Shown here: positions 44,713 through 53,282 of the stretch, one piece after another
Position numbering within the stretch: the first letter of the stretch is position 1
Layout of the letters: the number at the start of each line of letters is the position of its first letter
NCBI GenBank assembly: GCA_951812335.1
Contig: OX638293.1
Span: 2,587,175 to 2,651,174, forward strand
Reading direction: 5' to 3'
Length of the DNA stretch: 64,000 nt
Source: Rhodothermales bacterium
Lineage (GTDB): Bacteria > Bacteroidota > Rhodothermia > Rhodothermales > VXPQ01
Notes under the pieces: generated by a model
The model's database searches: none
Seen by the model: the letters and a program-made list of their open reading frames with translations, nothing else
What the model was told of the DNA's origin: nothing
Position numbers and translations under genes: made by a program

Positions 44713-46905
44713 CTATTTCGCCAGTGGGCTGGGCCGCATCTGGAACTGGTACACCTTGCTGGTCGTCCCGGCGCCCGATTCCATGTGGAATGGCGTGCGC
44801 GTACTGATCGTGGCCCACACCCCGCGGCCCTTCCACCCTGCCTCCGGATCGTCGATGCGCCCGTCCAGCCACTTCGTATAGAACCCGGTCGGATACGGCA
44901 CCCGCAGTACGACCCATTCGCCGTCCTTCAGCGCAAGCAGCGCATCGGACTGGTTGCCTGTGCTTATGGGCACATTCTCCCCCAGGCCCAGCGTGTTATA
45001 CCAATCCACCCAGGCGTAATAGCTGCCTCCGCCGCCGCCCGGCCCCTCTACGCCGCCCAGTTGAGGAACCGGTTCCTCATAAAAGGTCCACCCTTCCGGA
45101 CAATGCTGTCCGGTGGCTTCCGGTCCGTTCAGGGGGCCCTCGCACTTGCGGCGGTCAAAACTCGCCAGATGTCCGCTTGCAAGCGGAGTCCATACTACCC
45201 CCTCAAGATCGACGTCCATGCCCCGGGGAGAAAATCCCCATATGTCTGCCCGTTCGTTCCCGTAGGGCAGTTCGTATACCTCGGCCAGCACCGTCTCCGG
45301 CGGGTTGTCTCCCGGATCGAGCCGCACCACTGTGCCGGGGAAATCCAGCACGGACCCCCATACCGTGCCGTCCGGCATGGGCGTGACCGCATAAAAACCC
45401 CGTCCGTAGCGCTTGTCCAGGGCCGGATCCACCGGATCGCCCGGTTCCACGTACGCATCGCGCTGCCCATTGCCGTTCGTGTCCATGATCAGCGCCGTCC
45501 AGCCCTGCGAGGTCTCCTCATCGCCCGTTTCAAGGAAGGCTTCCACATCCAGCCAGCCCACGACCTGCCCGTCCCCACTGGTCCAGAGCGTGTTTTGCTC
45601 GTCCATGGCGAACATCAGATGATGGGTGCTGAAGCACGTACCGATGTTCGTCAGTTCCTCCGTAGCCGGGTCGTACACGGCAAGGTGGCGGTAGGACCTT
45701 GCAAGAGGGAACAGTCTGGCGGAAGGATGTTCCGAACCATCCTTGCAGAAATCCGGGTTGTCCGCCGGGCGGACCCGCGACGTGAGCCAGACGCGCCCGT
45801 CTTCATCGAACATGGGGTTATGTACGTTGGTCTGGCTGTTCCAGATGGGTTCGTCGCCCCAGTACGGCGAAGATGCCAACACGCTGCCGCCCGCGTCGGG
45901 CGTGGCCGGATCCCGCGGATACACCGGCACTTCGCTCCGTTCATGCGTGACCGGATCCAGCACCGGGACATAATCCGAACTCGCTTCCGCCGCCCCGTAC
46001 AATTTGCCGTAGGCATTTACCGTGGGATCCCGCCGGTCGGTCGATACGAGATCGTGGAGATAGGTTTTCGGATCGGCCCAGTCCCACATGGTGATGACCA
46101 CATTGCGTTCGAGGCCCTCCGGGCGCGGCGGCGCGGGCGGCAAGGCGCCTTCCGCAATGCGGTCCGTCCAGTCGGCGAACATTTCGAGCGCGCGTTCGCG
46201 ACCCAATGCATTGAGGCCGTACATCATGCTGCCCCCGGCCTGCCCGGCCTGGAGACGGCGTTCCCAGGCTGCTTCCGACGACACGAAGGCGCCGGTTTCC
46301 GGGTCGATAAAGTGCTCCGGAGACTCCAGATCGGCGAGATTCTCCGGAATGCGGCGGGTGCCCGAACCGCCCATCTGATGACAGGCCATGCACATACCGG
46401 ATTTCAGGATGCGCAGAAATTCGCTCTGGTTGTCGAGGTGCTCGGCAATACCGTTTCCACCCGGTCCCGTACCGGGAAATTCGCTTTCCGCGGGAACGTC
46501 AATCAGAGAAAACCAGTGTCCCGAAGGATATATCTCCGCAGCGGAAGCCTCATCGGGGGCCTCGACCGCCTCAAGGTTCAGCACCTGACCGGGGCGGGCG
46601 GACTGCCGGGGAGAATCCACCAGACCGTAGCCCCGCACCCATACGTCGTATCCGGCGTCGGGCAGATCAGGCAGCACGTAGCGCCCCGCATCGTCCGTCA
46701 CCACGATCTTCGCGAAGGGCGTGGGCAGGTCGCCTGTTTCCGCAATGACCCATACGCCCGCTTCCGGACCATTGGCGCCTGTCACCACGCCGCCGATGTC
46801 GTCGCTGTCGAGAGCGGGTGTCGACATGGCGCCGCATGCAGCAAGCACAAAAGCAAGTGAGGCGGCAAGGAGGAATACGGGGAGGCCGGACCTTGTAGAA
46901 AACAC
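44713..46905 (-). CDS. Lipoprotein with carboxypeptidase-regulatory domain and haem-c motif
   Basis: From a GTG at 46905 the protein is 730 residues with lipoprotein signal LAAC. An ATG at 46992 is possible but would place the signal peptide 29 residues in. Domains: carboxypeptidase-regulatory beta sandwich (about 35-100, IVVTDDAGRYVLPDLPDAGY), a single haem-c motif CMACH at residues 172-176, and a large C-terminal beta-propeller-like region with vgb-lyase-type segments (DIWGFSPRGMDVDLEGVVWT). It is convergent with the PQQ dehydrogenase. A periplasmic redox or lyase role is plausible; substrate unknown. Confidence 0.83.
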   Translation of the reverse strand: MFSTRSGLPVFLLAASLAFVLAACGAMSTPALDSDDIGGVVTGANGPEAGVWVIAETGDLPTPFAKIVVTDDAGRYVLPDLPDAGYDVWVRGYGLVDSPRQSARPGQVLNLEAVEAPDEASAAEIYPSGHWFSLIDVPAESEFPGTGPGGNGIAEHLDNQSEFLRILKSGMCMACHQMGGSGTRRIPENLADLESPEHFIDPETGAFVSSEAAWERRLQAGQAGGSMMYGLNALGRERALEMFADWTDRIAEGALPPAPPRPEGLERNVVITMWDWADPKTYLHDLVSTDRRDPTVNAYGKLYGAAEASSDYVPVLDPVTHERSEVPVYPRDPATPDAGGSVLASSPYWGDEPIWNSQTNVHNPMFDEDGRVWLTSRVRPADNPDFCKDGSEHPSARLFPLARSYRHLAVYDPATEELTNIGTCFSTHHLMFAMDEQNTLWTSGDGQVVGWLDVEAFLETGDEETSQGWTALIMDTNGNGQRDAYVEPGDPVDPALDKRYGRGFYAVTPMPDGTVWGSVLDFPGTVVRLDPGDNPPETVLAEVYELPYGNERADIWGFSPRGMDVDLEGVVWTPLASGHLASFDRRKCEGPLNGPEATGQHCPEGWTFYEEPVPQLGGVEGPGGGGGSYYAWVDWYNTLGLGENVPISTGNQSDALLALKDGEWVVLRVPYPTGFYTKWLDGRIDDPEAGWKGRGVWATISTRTPFHMESGAGTTSKVYQFQMRPSPLAK

Positions 46906-47357
46906 CGGATGCGAATGCGTGCGCGAACGCGGCGACTGTGAAAAAGGCTTCTGCGCATGCAACATGCACAGGCGGACAGGGTGCGTTTTCATGGAGACGG
47001 AAGGCTATGCAGAATCGGGCAAGGGATTTGCTTCATCTATCCTTCAAATATCGCCGTTCGCGAAGACTGGCGCAAGAATCGGGGAATAACAAGGATTGAG
47101 CAGAAATTGAAGGTCTTCGACCAGCGAGAAATCGGAGCGGCGCGGCCTTTGACTGAGCGCTGCAACCAATCAGCGAGACAAGGGATTCTCAAGCGTTTCC
47201 CGTTCGGCTTGCCTAAAGTAGTTTAGGATATCTGGCGCTTCCGACACATCGCACCAGGCACAAGTCATCGACGTGAGCAATCCGGGCGGTACATAAACCC
47301 GGAAGAGAACCTGCTCAAGGGACTGAAAAAGAAATTTCTCCAACAAAAACTTGCATT
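46906..47357. other. Intergenic region, no gene recognised
   Basis: Between the haem-c lipoprotein gene and the DUF4143 ATPase gene. Small open frames are present but have no recognisable protein character. A short inverted repeat CCTAAA...TTTAGG sits at 47212-47227. The sequence becomes AT-rich towards 47340. The first 87 bp would be coding if the 46992 start of the upstream gene were used. Confidence 0.6.
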
Positions 47358-47390
47358 TTACTCATTAAATTAAGTAATTTTACTGAGTAA
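47358..47390. promoter_or_regulatory. AT-rich inverted repeat TTACTCA...TGAGTAA before the ATPase gene
   Basis: TTACTCA (47358-47364) and TGAGTAA (47384-47390) are inverted copies 19 bp apart, 11 bp before the ATPase ATG. The same heptamers form tight palindromes at 53224, 54356 and in variant form at 54698. A shared binding site is inferred. Confidence 0.55.
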
Positions 47391-47400
47391 TTTGAGCAAA

Positions 47401-48642
47401 ATGTATAAACAGAATGGATACAACACATTGAACAACTTCCCTTCAAAGACCTTCGTCCGTCCCCAGGCTGCCGAACTCCTAAGTCGTCTGCGGGAACCGC
47501 GCCGGTTCATTCAGATCGTAGCCGGCCCGCGACAGGTGGGCAAAACCACACTGGCCCTGCATGTAGCAGCGGAATGCGGGTTACCGCACCATATCGCCAG
47601 CGCCGACGAACCAACCTTGCGCGACTCCGCATGGATCGAGACCCAGTGGGAAACGGCGCGACTGCTGGCGGGCGGAACCGGTGGACAAGGAGCCCTCCTC
47701 GTGCTGGACGAAGTGCAAAAAGCGCCGAACTGGTCCGAAACGGTCAAGCGACTCTGGGATGAGGATACGCGCCGTAGATACCCCCTGAAAGTAATGGCCC
47801 TCGGTTCGGCTCCCCTGCTGATCCAGCGGGGATTGACCGAAAGTCTGGCGGGCCGGTTCGAGGTCTTGCGTCTACCCCACTGGAGTTTTTCCGAGATGCG
47901 CGAGGCATTCGGCTGGACATTGGACGAGTATATTTTTTACGGGGCCTATCCCGGCGCCGCGCCGCTGGCAAAACAGCCGGAACGCTGGAGGCGCTACATT
48001 CGCGATGCACTCATCGAAACAACCATTTCGCGCGATGTGCTCCTGTTGTCCCGCGTGGACAAACCCGCACTACTGCGCAGATTGTTCGAACTGGGGTGCG
48101 CGTATTCGGGGCAGATACTCTCCTACACGAAAATGACAGGGCAACTCCACGACGCAGGCAACACAACCACGCTGGCGCATTATCTCGATTTGTTGTCCGG
48201 GGCAGGCATGCTCACAGGTCTGCAAAAGTACTCGGGAAGCACGGTCCGGCGAAGGGCGTCGAGTCCCAAGTTGCAGGTCCTCAACACGGCCCTGATGAAC
48301 GCCCAATCCGAACGAACGCTGGCCGAAGCTCGCGAGGATCTGGCGCTCTGGGGGCGGCTGGTGGAATCCGCAGTAGGCGCCCATCTGGCCAACGCCGCCA
48401 TGACAGGGAAGATTGCACTCTATTACTGGCGCGAACGTAACCGCGAGGTGGATTTCGTCGTGCGCACAGGCCAGAACCTGATCGCGATCGAGGTAAAAAG
48501 CGGCCCGTCGCAACGGACGCTACCGGGCATGACCGCATTCGATCAAGCCTTTGGTCCAGCTCGCAAACTACTGGTGGGCGGGGACGGCGTCCCCGTGGAA
48601 GCGTTTCTGTCCATGCCGGTGCGGGCATGGGTGGAGGGGTAA
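47401..48642 (+). CDS. AAA+ ATPase with C-terminal DUF4143
   Basis: A 413-residue protein of the bacterial/archaeal ATPase group with DUF4143. Walker A is VAGPRQVGKTT (about 40-50), Walker B is ALLVLDEVQKAPNW, and the C-terminus has the nuclease-like EVDFVVRTGQNLIAIEVKSG pattern of the restriction-endonuclease-like fold. The ATG at 47401 is preferred to an in-frame TTG 9 bp earlier. These ATPases are abundant, often laterally moved, and of uncertain function; a toxin or defence-like role has been suggested but is not established. Confidence 0.9.
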   Translation: MYKQNGYNTLNNFPSKTFVRPQAAELLSRLREPRRFIQIVAGPRQVGKTTLALHVAAECGLPHHIASADEPTLRDSAWIETQWETARLLAGGTGGQGALLVLDEVQKAPNWSETVKRLWDEDTRRRYPLKVMALGSAPLLIQRGLTESLAGRFEVLRLPHWSFSEMREAFGWTLDEYIFYGAYPGAAPLAKQPERWRRYIRDALIETTISRDVLLLSRVDKPALLRRLFELGCAYSGQILSYTKMTGQLHDAGNTTTLAHYLDLLSGAGMLTGLQKYSGSTVRRRASSPKLQVLNTALMNAQSERTLAEAREDLALWGRLVESAVGAHLANAAMTGKIALYYWRERNREVDFVVRTGQNLIAIEVKSGPSQRTLPGMTAFDQAFGPARKLLVGGDGVPVEAFLSMPVRAWVEG

Positions 48643-48710
48643 TGAGGTAATCGTCAGGCGATATGCACCATTACCGTTCTGCTTCCCCTGACACCATACC
48701 GCCTTGTTTA

Positions 48711-48772
48711 GAATACTCTGACCAAAATCACCCCCGCAGCTTCTGAGCTTTGCGGACTTAATCAGAGTATCC
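48711..48772 (-). mobile_element. MITE-like element, deletion derivative (copy D)
   Basis: Only 62 bp. On the minus strand it reads GGATACTCTGATTAAG, TCCGCAAAGCTCAGA, then a short remnant and GATTTTGGTCAGAGTATTC. It thus has the first 35 bp and the last 20 bp of the 254-bp family with the whole structured middle deleted, and it points opposite to the other copies. It lies between the ATPase and the interrupted hydrolase genes. Confidence 0.8.
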
Positions 48773-48787
48773 TGATAATCAGACGCA

Positions 48788-49546
48788 CTATGCAACCCCC
48801 CGATCTTCGAGGAACTCCAGCATGATATTGGCGCACTCCTGCGGATCTTCAAGCTGGAGGAAGTGGGTTGTCCTGGGCACGAAGTCGTAGTCGAGACCGA
48901 CCAGACCGATGAGATCCATGCTCGGGAGAAACGACAAGGGCACGGTCGGATCTCCTCCGATCACTTTGATGGGGCATGTGATGTCGTGCGCCTTGGGCTC
49001 GAAATTGTAGGCGAAACTGTACTCGAATATACAGGACTCGTACTCGCGCGGGCACCGGAGTTGATAGCCCTTTCCGTAGGAGGCGGGGCGCAGCGTCTTC
49101 TCGCCGAAGTGCCGGTCAATACACTGAAAGATGTGCTCATTGTCGGAAACGAAGGTTGCGATGTTGTGTGTCTGGATATCGCTCAACGAACTCCAACCGT
49201 GATTTCGGAGATCGTAGAGCACGATATCGAAACGGTCGACAAGCAGGGATCAGAAGGGGTAATACAGATCGGCCGCCAGCCCGTTGCCGTGACACAGCAC
49301 GAGTCGCGGGCCGTCCGGATTACCGTGCTGCCGGATTACACTGGTTGCGCCGTCGGTTACAGCAATCTCGGCGGTAGCCAGCGGTTCAGGCAGCACCCAT
49401 TCCTTATCTCTGGCATAGCGTTGGGGAAAGGGAAAAACGACTGGAGAAGACCGGGTAGCCCGGACGCATAAATGCCCCGTTTGGTTTGTGGGGATCGGCG
49501 CAACAAATTCCACCCGCATAATACCATTCCGCGGGTGCCTTGTCAA
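48788..49546 (-). pseudogene. Alpha/beta hydrolase interrupted by an in-frame TGA
   Basis: Two collinear parts in the same frame. The upstream part ends RLVLCHGNGLAADLYYPF, the oxyanion/strand region of an alpha/beta hydrolase. A TGA at 49252-49250 replaces the Trp expected in the family pattern YFPFW. Reading continues in the same frame SLLVDRFDIVLYDLRNHGWS, then KVIGGDPTVPL and the C-terminal His region TTHFLQLEDPQECA. Without the stop the product would be about 252 residues. A nonsense mutation or sequencing error is likely; UGA read as Trp is unlikely since TGA ends many other genes here. Confidence 0.85.
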
Positions 49547-49640
49547 TCGGGCGGAAGGCGCTCTTCGTGGCAGCAGAGCAGAGAGTCGGCGACCTGTCTA
49601 TGGTGGCAGCAAGTCGCGCTCGGAATCTGTCCGGAGCACG

Positions 49641-50420
49641 CTATCCGTTTTCCCCATCGTCCCCTTCACCCCGATCGCTTTCTTCTTCCTCGTCGTGCCC
49701 TTCACCCTCATCATGCCCTTCGCCATGATCGGCCCCTTCATCCTGATCGTGCCCTTCTTCCTCCTCCCCTCCCATCGCCACGGTCTCCAACCTCGATACA
49801 TGGAGATTCAGGGCATGGTTTACCCGCATGCCGAATACGCCGTCCATGCCGAGATCGGCCCGTGGCAGGGCGGCCACTTCCGCGTCGTTCACGAAAAAAT
49901 GCACCGTTTCGGCGCCGGCCTCGATGGCGAGCACATTCTTCACGGTGGCCGCTTCCTCTTCGCGATCGGCCCAACCGAGAATGGCGTTGTGTCCGGTCCA
50001 GGGATAAATGGTGGGCGCTTCCGGCCCTTCACGCCGCTTGACGATGAATTCTCCCCCGTCGCGCAGCAGGAAATACGTGTAATCGACGGCGTCTCCCGTC
50101 AGGTCCGTTCCGCCGACAAAGATGCCGAAGGCCTCGCGGCGGCCTGCCGGATCGAACAGGTAGACTTCCATTTCGATGCGGTATTCGCCGGACGCTTCCA
50201 TATCCGGCCCCCAGTAGATCGCCGCCGGGCCGGAGGTCACGTGCCATCCTGGCGGCATGGAAACGAACATTTCCAGATCGTCCTCGGATGCTTCGGGATT
50301 GTCGAAACGGACCTGCCACCCTTCCGGGCGCACAAGGTCCTCCTGGGCCTGTGCAGGAATGGAAACGGCGAGAAACAGTACGGTGAATGCGAACAGCGGA
50401 GCGAATAGGGAGCGGGACAT
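49641..50420 (-). CDS. Exported beta-sandwich protein with acidic His-rich tail
   Basis: A 259-residue protein with signal peptide (MSRSLFAPLFAFTVLFLAVS, cleaved near AQAQ). The middle resembles concanavalin-like/DUF1080-type beta-sandwich domains (WHVTSGPAAIYWGPD, YRIEMEVYLFDP, then VNDAEVAALP). The last 42 residues are almost entirely Glu, Asp, Gly and His, with GHDQDEG, GHDEGEGHDEEEE repeats, a composition that often binds divalent metal. Function unknown; the tail is encoded by short DNA repeats and may vary in length. Confidence 0.75.
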   Translation of the reverse strand: MSRSLFAPLFAFTVLFLAVSIPAQAQEDLVRPEGWQVRFDNPEASEDDLEMFVSMPPGWHVTSGPAAIYWGPDMEASGEYRIEMEVYLFDPAGRREAFGIFVGGTDLTGDAVDYTYFLLRDGGEFIVKRREGPEAPTIYPWTGHNAILGWADREEEAATVKNVLAIEAGAETVHFFVNDAEVAALPRADLGMDGVFGMRVNHALNLHVSRLETVAMGGEEEEGHDQDEGADHGEGHDEGEGHDEEEESDRGEGDDGENG

Positions 50421-50630
50421 GGCGGGCAGCGGGTTGGCGGATTGGGAATGAGACAGGAAATGATCCTCTGGAGAGCTTTTCCGGAAAGCCTTGCAGTCAA
50501 AGTAAGCCGATGCGGGGATGATGGCAAGGGGAGTGTTCTTGCTGTTCTGATGGAAAGACGCCTACTGACGGAGGGGTTCCGGCTGGAGAAGATATCAAGG
50601 GGACGGGGCATTGAGCCTATCGAGTACGCC
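50421..50630. other. Intergenic region before the repeat array
   Basis: No gene recognised. A small open frame (50442-50681) overlaps the first array unit and shows no protein character. Confidence 0.5.
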
Positions 50631-50870
50631 GCCTGTGTCAAAGGCTACCTTACATATGGGCGGGGAATTCCTCCATGTTAAAGGCTGTCTTTAATATGCA
50701 AGGGGATGGCGGCCATGTTTAAGGCTGGCTTTTATATGAAACGAAATAACGGCCATATTAAAGGCTGGCTTGCGTATGGAGTATGATTGTTGCTATATTA
50801 AAGGCAGAGTAACATATGCGACCCAAGCAATCTCATATTAAAGCGCAGATTACATACAGAGATACATCCC
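50631..50870. repeat. Six-unit 40-bp tandem array of dyad motifs upstream of fic
   Basis: The hexamer AAGGCT (or a variant) occurs at 50641, 50681, 50721, 50761, 50801 and 50841, exactly 40 bp apart. About 28 bp around it are conserved without gaps: CCATATTAAAGGC then TGGCTTACATATG. The remaining 12 bp of each unit differ. The motif is a weak dyad (CATAT...ATATG outside, AAG...CTT inside). The array ends 75 bp before the fic ATG. Forty base pairs is close to four helical turns, so all sites face the same side. Regulatory protein binding is inferred. Confidence 0.8.
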
Positions 50871-50945
50871 GTCCATAGACCCCCCAGCTTTGCATGTAGC
50901 GGCAATCCCGTCTAAAAAGAACAGTCATCGGAATCAAAAAAAATC

Positions 50946-52124
50946 ATGTCTACCCGTCACCTACAGGATCAGAATATAGTCCAGCGATCCGGGCGGTACG
51001 AACCTCAGCCGTCGGGGTACCGCGCCTTCATACCGGCGCCATTGCCTCCAAATCCGCCCGTGCAAATGACGGACGATCTGCAAGCGTTACTTTCCAGGGC
51101 CGACCGCGCCCTGGGTCGATTAGACGGCTCCATTCAAACCTTGCCGGACCCCGATCTGTTCGTATTCATGTACGTGCGACGAGAAGCTGTGCTCTCAAGC
51201 CAGATCGAAGGAACGCAGAGTTCCCTGCAGGATGTGCTGAACGCCGAAGCGAACATCTTTGTCCCGAACCGCCCGGGCGACGTACACGAGGTCATCAACT
51301 ATGTCAATGCAATGAACTACGGGTTGGAGCGTCTGCAAACGCTGCCGCTTTCCACCCGACTCATCCGGGAAATCCACGAACGACTGATGCAGGGCGTACG
51401 CGGAGGAATGCTTCAACCCGGAGAATTACGACGTTCCCAGAACTGGATCGGGCCTGCCGGTTGCACGCTGAACGAAGCCTCCTATATCCCCCCTCCGCCT
51501 CATGAAGTGCCGAATGCACTGGGCGAACTGGAAAAATTTCTCCACGCCTCCGACAGTATTGCACCACTTCTCCGCATCGGGATGGCGCATGCCCAGTTCG
51601 AGGCCATTCACCCCTTTCTGGACGGAAATGGTCGGACAGGCAGACTGCTCATCACGTTTTTTCTATGCCAGCAAGAAATCCTGCTCAAGCCTGTCCTTTA
51701 TCTTTCCGTCTTTCTGAAAAAGCATCGCACGGAATACTACGAACGACTGCAAGCCATCCGGGACACCGGCGACTGGGAGGGCTGGCTCGCGTTCTTTTTG
51801 CGGGGCGCGGCGGAAGTAAGCAACGAGGCCGTCAAAAGCGTCCGGCGGATATTTACGATGCGAGAGGAGCATCGAAGAATCGTCACCGAACGCTTCGGAC
51901 GAAGTGCTGGAAACGGTCTGCAGGTTCTCGAATACCTGTACCGGTTTCCTATCCTCTCCGTTACCTATGTGCAAGAAATGATCGGAACGAGTTATACCGC
52001 TGCAAATCAACTCGTTGCCCGCCTCGTCGATGCGGGGATACTGGAAGAGGTCACCGGATATCAGCGCAACCGTCGATTCCGCTACGCTCCGTATATCCAT
52101 ATATTCTCGGACGAGCCGGAATAG
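50946..52124 (+). CDS. Fic-domain protein (class II, self-inhibited AMP transferase)
   Basis: A 392-residue Fic protein. The catalytic loop HPFLDGNGRTGR is at 222-233, complete with the catalytic His222. The N-terminal inhibitory helix motif SSQIEGT (84-90, Glu88) makes it class II, self-inhibited. The C-terminal 100 residues contain a winged-helix-like segment (QVLEYLYRFPILSVTYVQEM) as in DUF4172/Fic-HTH proteins. Targets unknown. The gene starts 75 bp after a 40-bp repeat array and is followed by an ankyrin-repeat gene 83 bp downstream. Confidence 0.95.
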   Translation: MSTRHLQDQNIVQRSGRYEPQPSGYRAFIPAPLPPNPPVQMTDDLQALLSRADRALGRLDGSIQTLPDPDLFVFMYVRREAVLSSQIEGTQSSLQDVLNAEANIFVPNRPGDVHEVINYVNAMNYGLERLQTLPLSTRLIREIHERLMQGVRGGMLQPGELRRSQNWIGPAGCTLNEASYIPPPPHEVPNALGELEKFLHASDSIAPLLRIGMAHAQFEAIHPFLDGNGRTGRLLITFFLCQQEILLKPVLYLSVFLKKHRTEYYERLQAIRDTGDWEGWLAFFLRGAAEVSNEAVKSVRRIFTMREEHRRIVTERFGRSAGNGLQVLEYLYRFPILSVTYVQEMIGTSYTAANQLVARLVDAGILEEVTGYQRNRRFRYAPYIHIFSDEPE

Positions 52125-52207
52125 GCTATAAATCGCCTCATACCTTAGTTTCGCAGGAAAACCCGTCTGATTTGGAGGGAAAAACCGCTCCAGAAGCACG
52201 ACCTCGC

Positions 52208-53188
52208 ATGGCGCAAAAACTTCTCCAACAGGCAGCAATAGCCCTGCGCGATGGCGGTGTCGAGGCCCTGGAGCGAATGTTGTCTCGGTCGCCTGCCGTA
52301 CTCACCGCCAGGGACAACAACGGACGGACCCTTCTCGATCTCGCCTGCCGGGCCGCGACATGCGACATCGCGATCCCGCTGGCGCCGGGAACCCCGCAAC
52401 AACATGCCGCCATCGATCTGATCCTCAATGCGGGAGCCGATCCGGCGACCGCCGACAACGACGGGTGGACCCCACTGCATACGGCCGGTATGGCGGGGCA
52501 CGCCGATCTGGCGCGGCGGCTCGTGGAGGCCGGCGCGCCGGTGGACGTGAACGCGTACGGCATGGAGGGCGGCTCGGCCCTGTCCTATGCCCTCTTCTAC
52601 GCCAAGCCGTACATGGGCGAGGTGCTTGTCCCCGTGTACCCCGACAACCTCCGCACCGCCGCAGCCCTTGGCCACGACATAAGCCGGTTCATCGCGGTCG
52701 GCGGAGAGCTAACGCCAGCGGCCCGATACGGGTTGGACTTCTACGCCCCTGTGTTCTTCCCGTCGTGGGACCGGACGCTGGACCGGCAGGAGGTGCTTGA
52801 CGAAGCGTTGTCCTGGGCGGCGCGCAACAACCAATGCGGTTCGATCTCCGCGCTGGTCGCACTCGGCGCCAACGTGAATGCGAATCCGTTCCGCGGCACA
52901 CCGCTCCTCTGGGCCTGTTACAGCGACAAGGTGGAGGCCGCCGCCTGCCTGCTCGACCACGGCGCCGATCCGGATCTCCGGCACGACTTCGGCGGGGAGG
53001 GCCACGGCGTGCAGGCGGTCGCCATGCACCTGGCGGCGCAGCACGACGCGGTGAAGTGTCTGAATCTGTTGCTTGAGCGCGGCGCCGATCCGACTGTTAC
53101 CGACGCCGCCCACCACGCCACTCCCCTTGTGTGGGCAGAGTTCTGTGGCGCGGCCGAGGCGGCCGAGGTGCTGAAGGGGAAGGGGTAA
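52208..53188 (+). CDS. Ankyrin-repeat protein
   Basis: A 326-residue protein with no signal peptide. Ankyrin repeats are visible at about 38-95 (NNGRTLLDLACRA..., DNDGWTPLHTAGMAGHADLA, RRLVEAGAPVDVNAYG) and at about 215-320 (GSISALVALGANVNANPFRG, then ACLLDHGADPDLRHD, LLLERGADPTVTDAAHHATP). A spacer with KPYMGEVLVPVYPDNLRTA separates the two blocks. The ATG at 52208 begins a helical cap MAQKLLQQAAIALRDGG. Likely a cytoplasmic partner of, or cotranscribed with, the Fic protein. A decayed copy of its 3' end is at 54252-54323. Confidence 0.88.
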   Translation: MAQKLLQQAAIALRDGGVEALERMLSRSPAVLTARDNNGRTLLDLACRAATCDIAIPLAPGTPQQHAAIDLILNAGADPATADNDGWTPLHTAGMAGHADLARRLVEAGAPVDVNAYGMEGGSALSYALFYAKPYMGEVLVPVYPDNLRTAAALGHDISRFIAVGGELTPAARYGLDFYAPVFFPSWDRTLDRQEVLDEALSWAARNNQCGSISALVALGANVNANPFRGTPLLWACYSDKVEAAACLLDHGADPDLRHDFGGEGHGVQAVAMHLAAQHDAVKCLNLLLERGADPTVTDAAHHATPLVWAEFCGAAEAAEVLKGKG

Positions 53189-53223
53189 AAAGAGCGGTTG
53201 CCGAAGGGATGCAATTACGATAC

Positions 53224-53250
53224 TGAGTAAAATTACTCAATAGAGTAATT
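53224..53250. promoter_or_regulatory. Palindrome TGAGTAA-AA-TTACTCA with overlapping second dyad
   Basis: TGAGTAA (53224-53230) and TTACTCA (53233-53239) form one perfect palindrome; AATTACTC (53231-53238) and GAGTAATT (53243-53250) form another that overlaps it. It follows the ankyrin gene by 35 bp and precedes the convergent toxin gene end. It could be a terminator-like hairpin or protein site. Confidence 0.65.
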
Positions 53251-53282
53251 CCGGAAAATCGAAGCCGCTCCCATCCGTGCCG

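Noticed and set aside
44692-46860. 722-residue plus-strand open frame opposite the haem-c lipoprotein
   Set aside because: Antisense frame without domains; the minus strand has lipobox and CMACH motif.
47392-47400. TTG start for the DUF4143 ATPase
   Set aside because: An ATG follows nine bases later and the extra three residues add nothing.
49250-49252. UGA recoded as tryptophan or selenocysteine
   Set aside because: TGA serves as the normal stop for other genes in the window and no SECIS-like hairpin was seen after it.
50631-50870. CRISPR array
   Set aside because: Repeats are about 28 bp but imperfect, the variable parts are only about 12 bp, and no cas genes are nearby.
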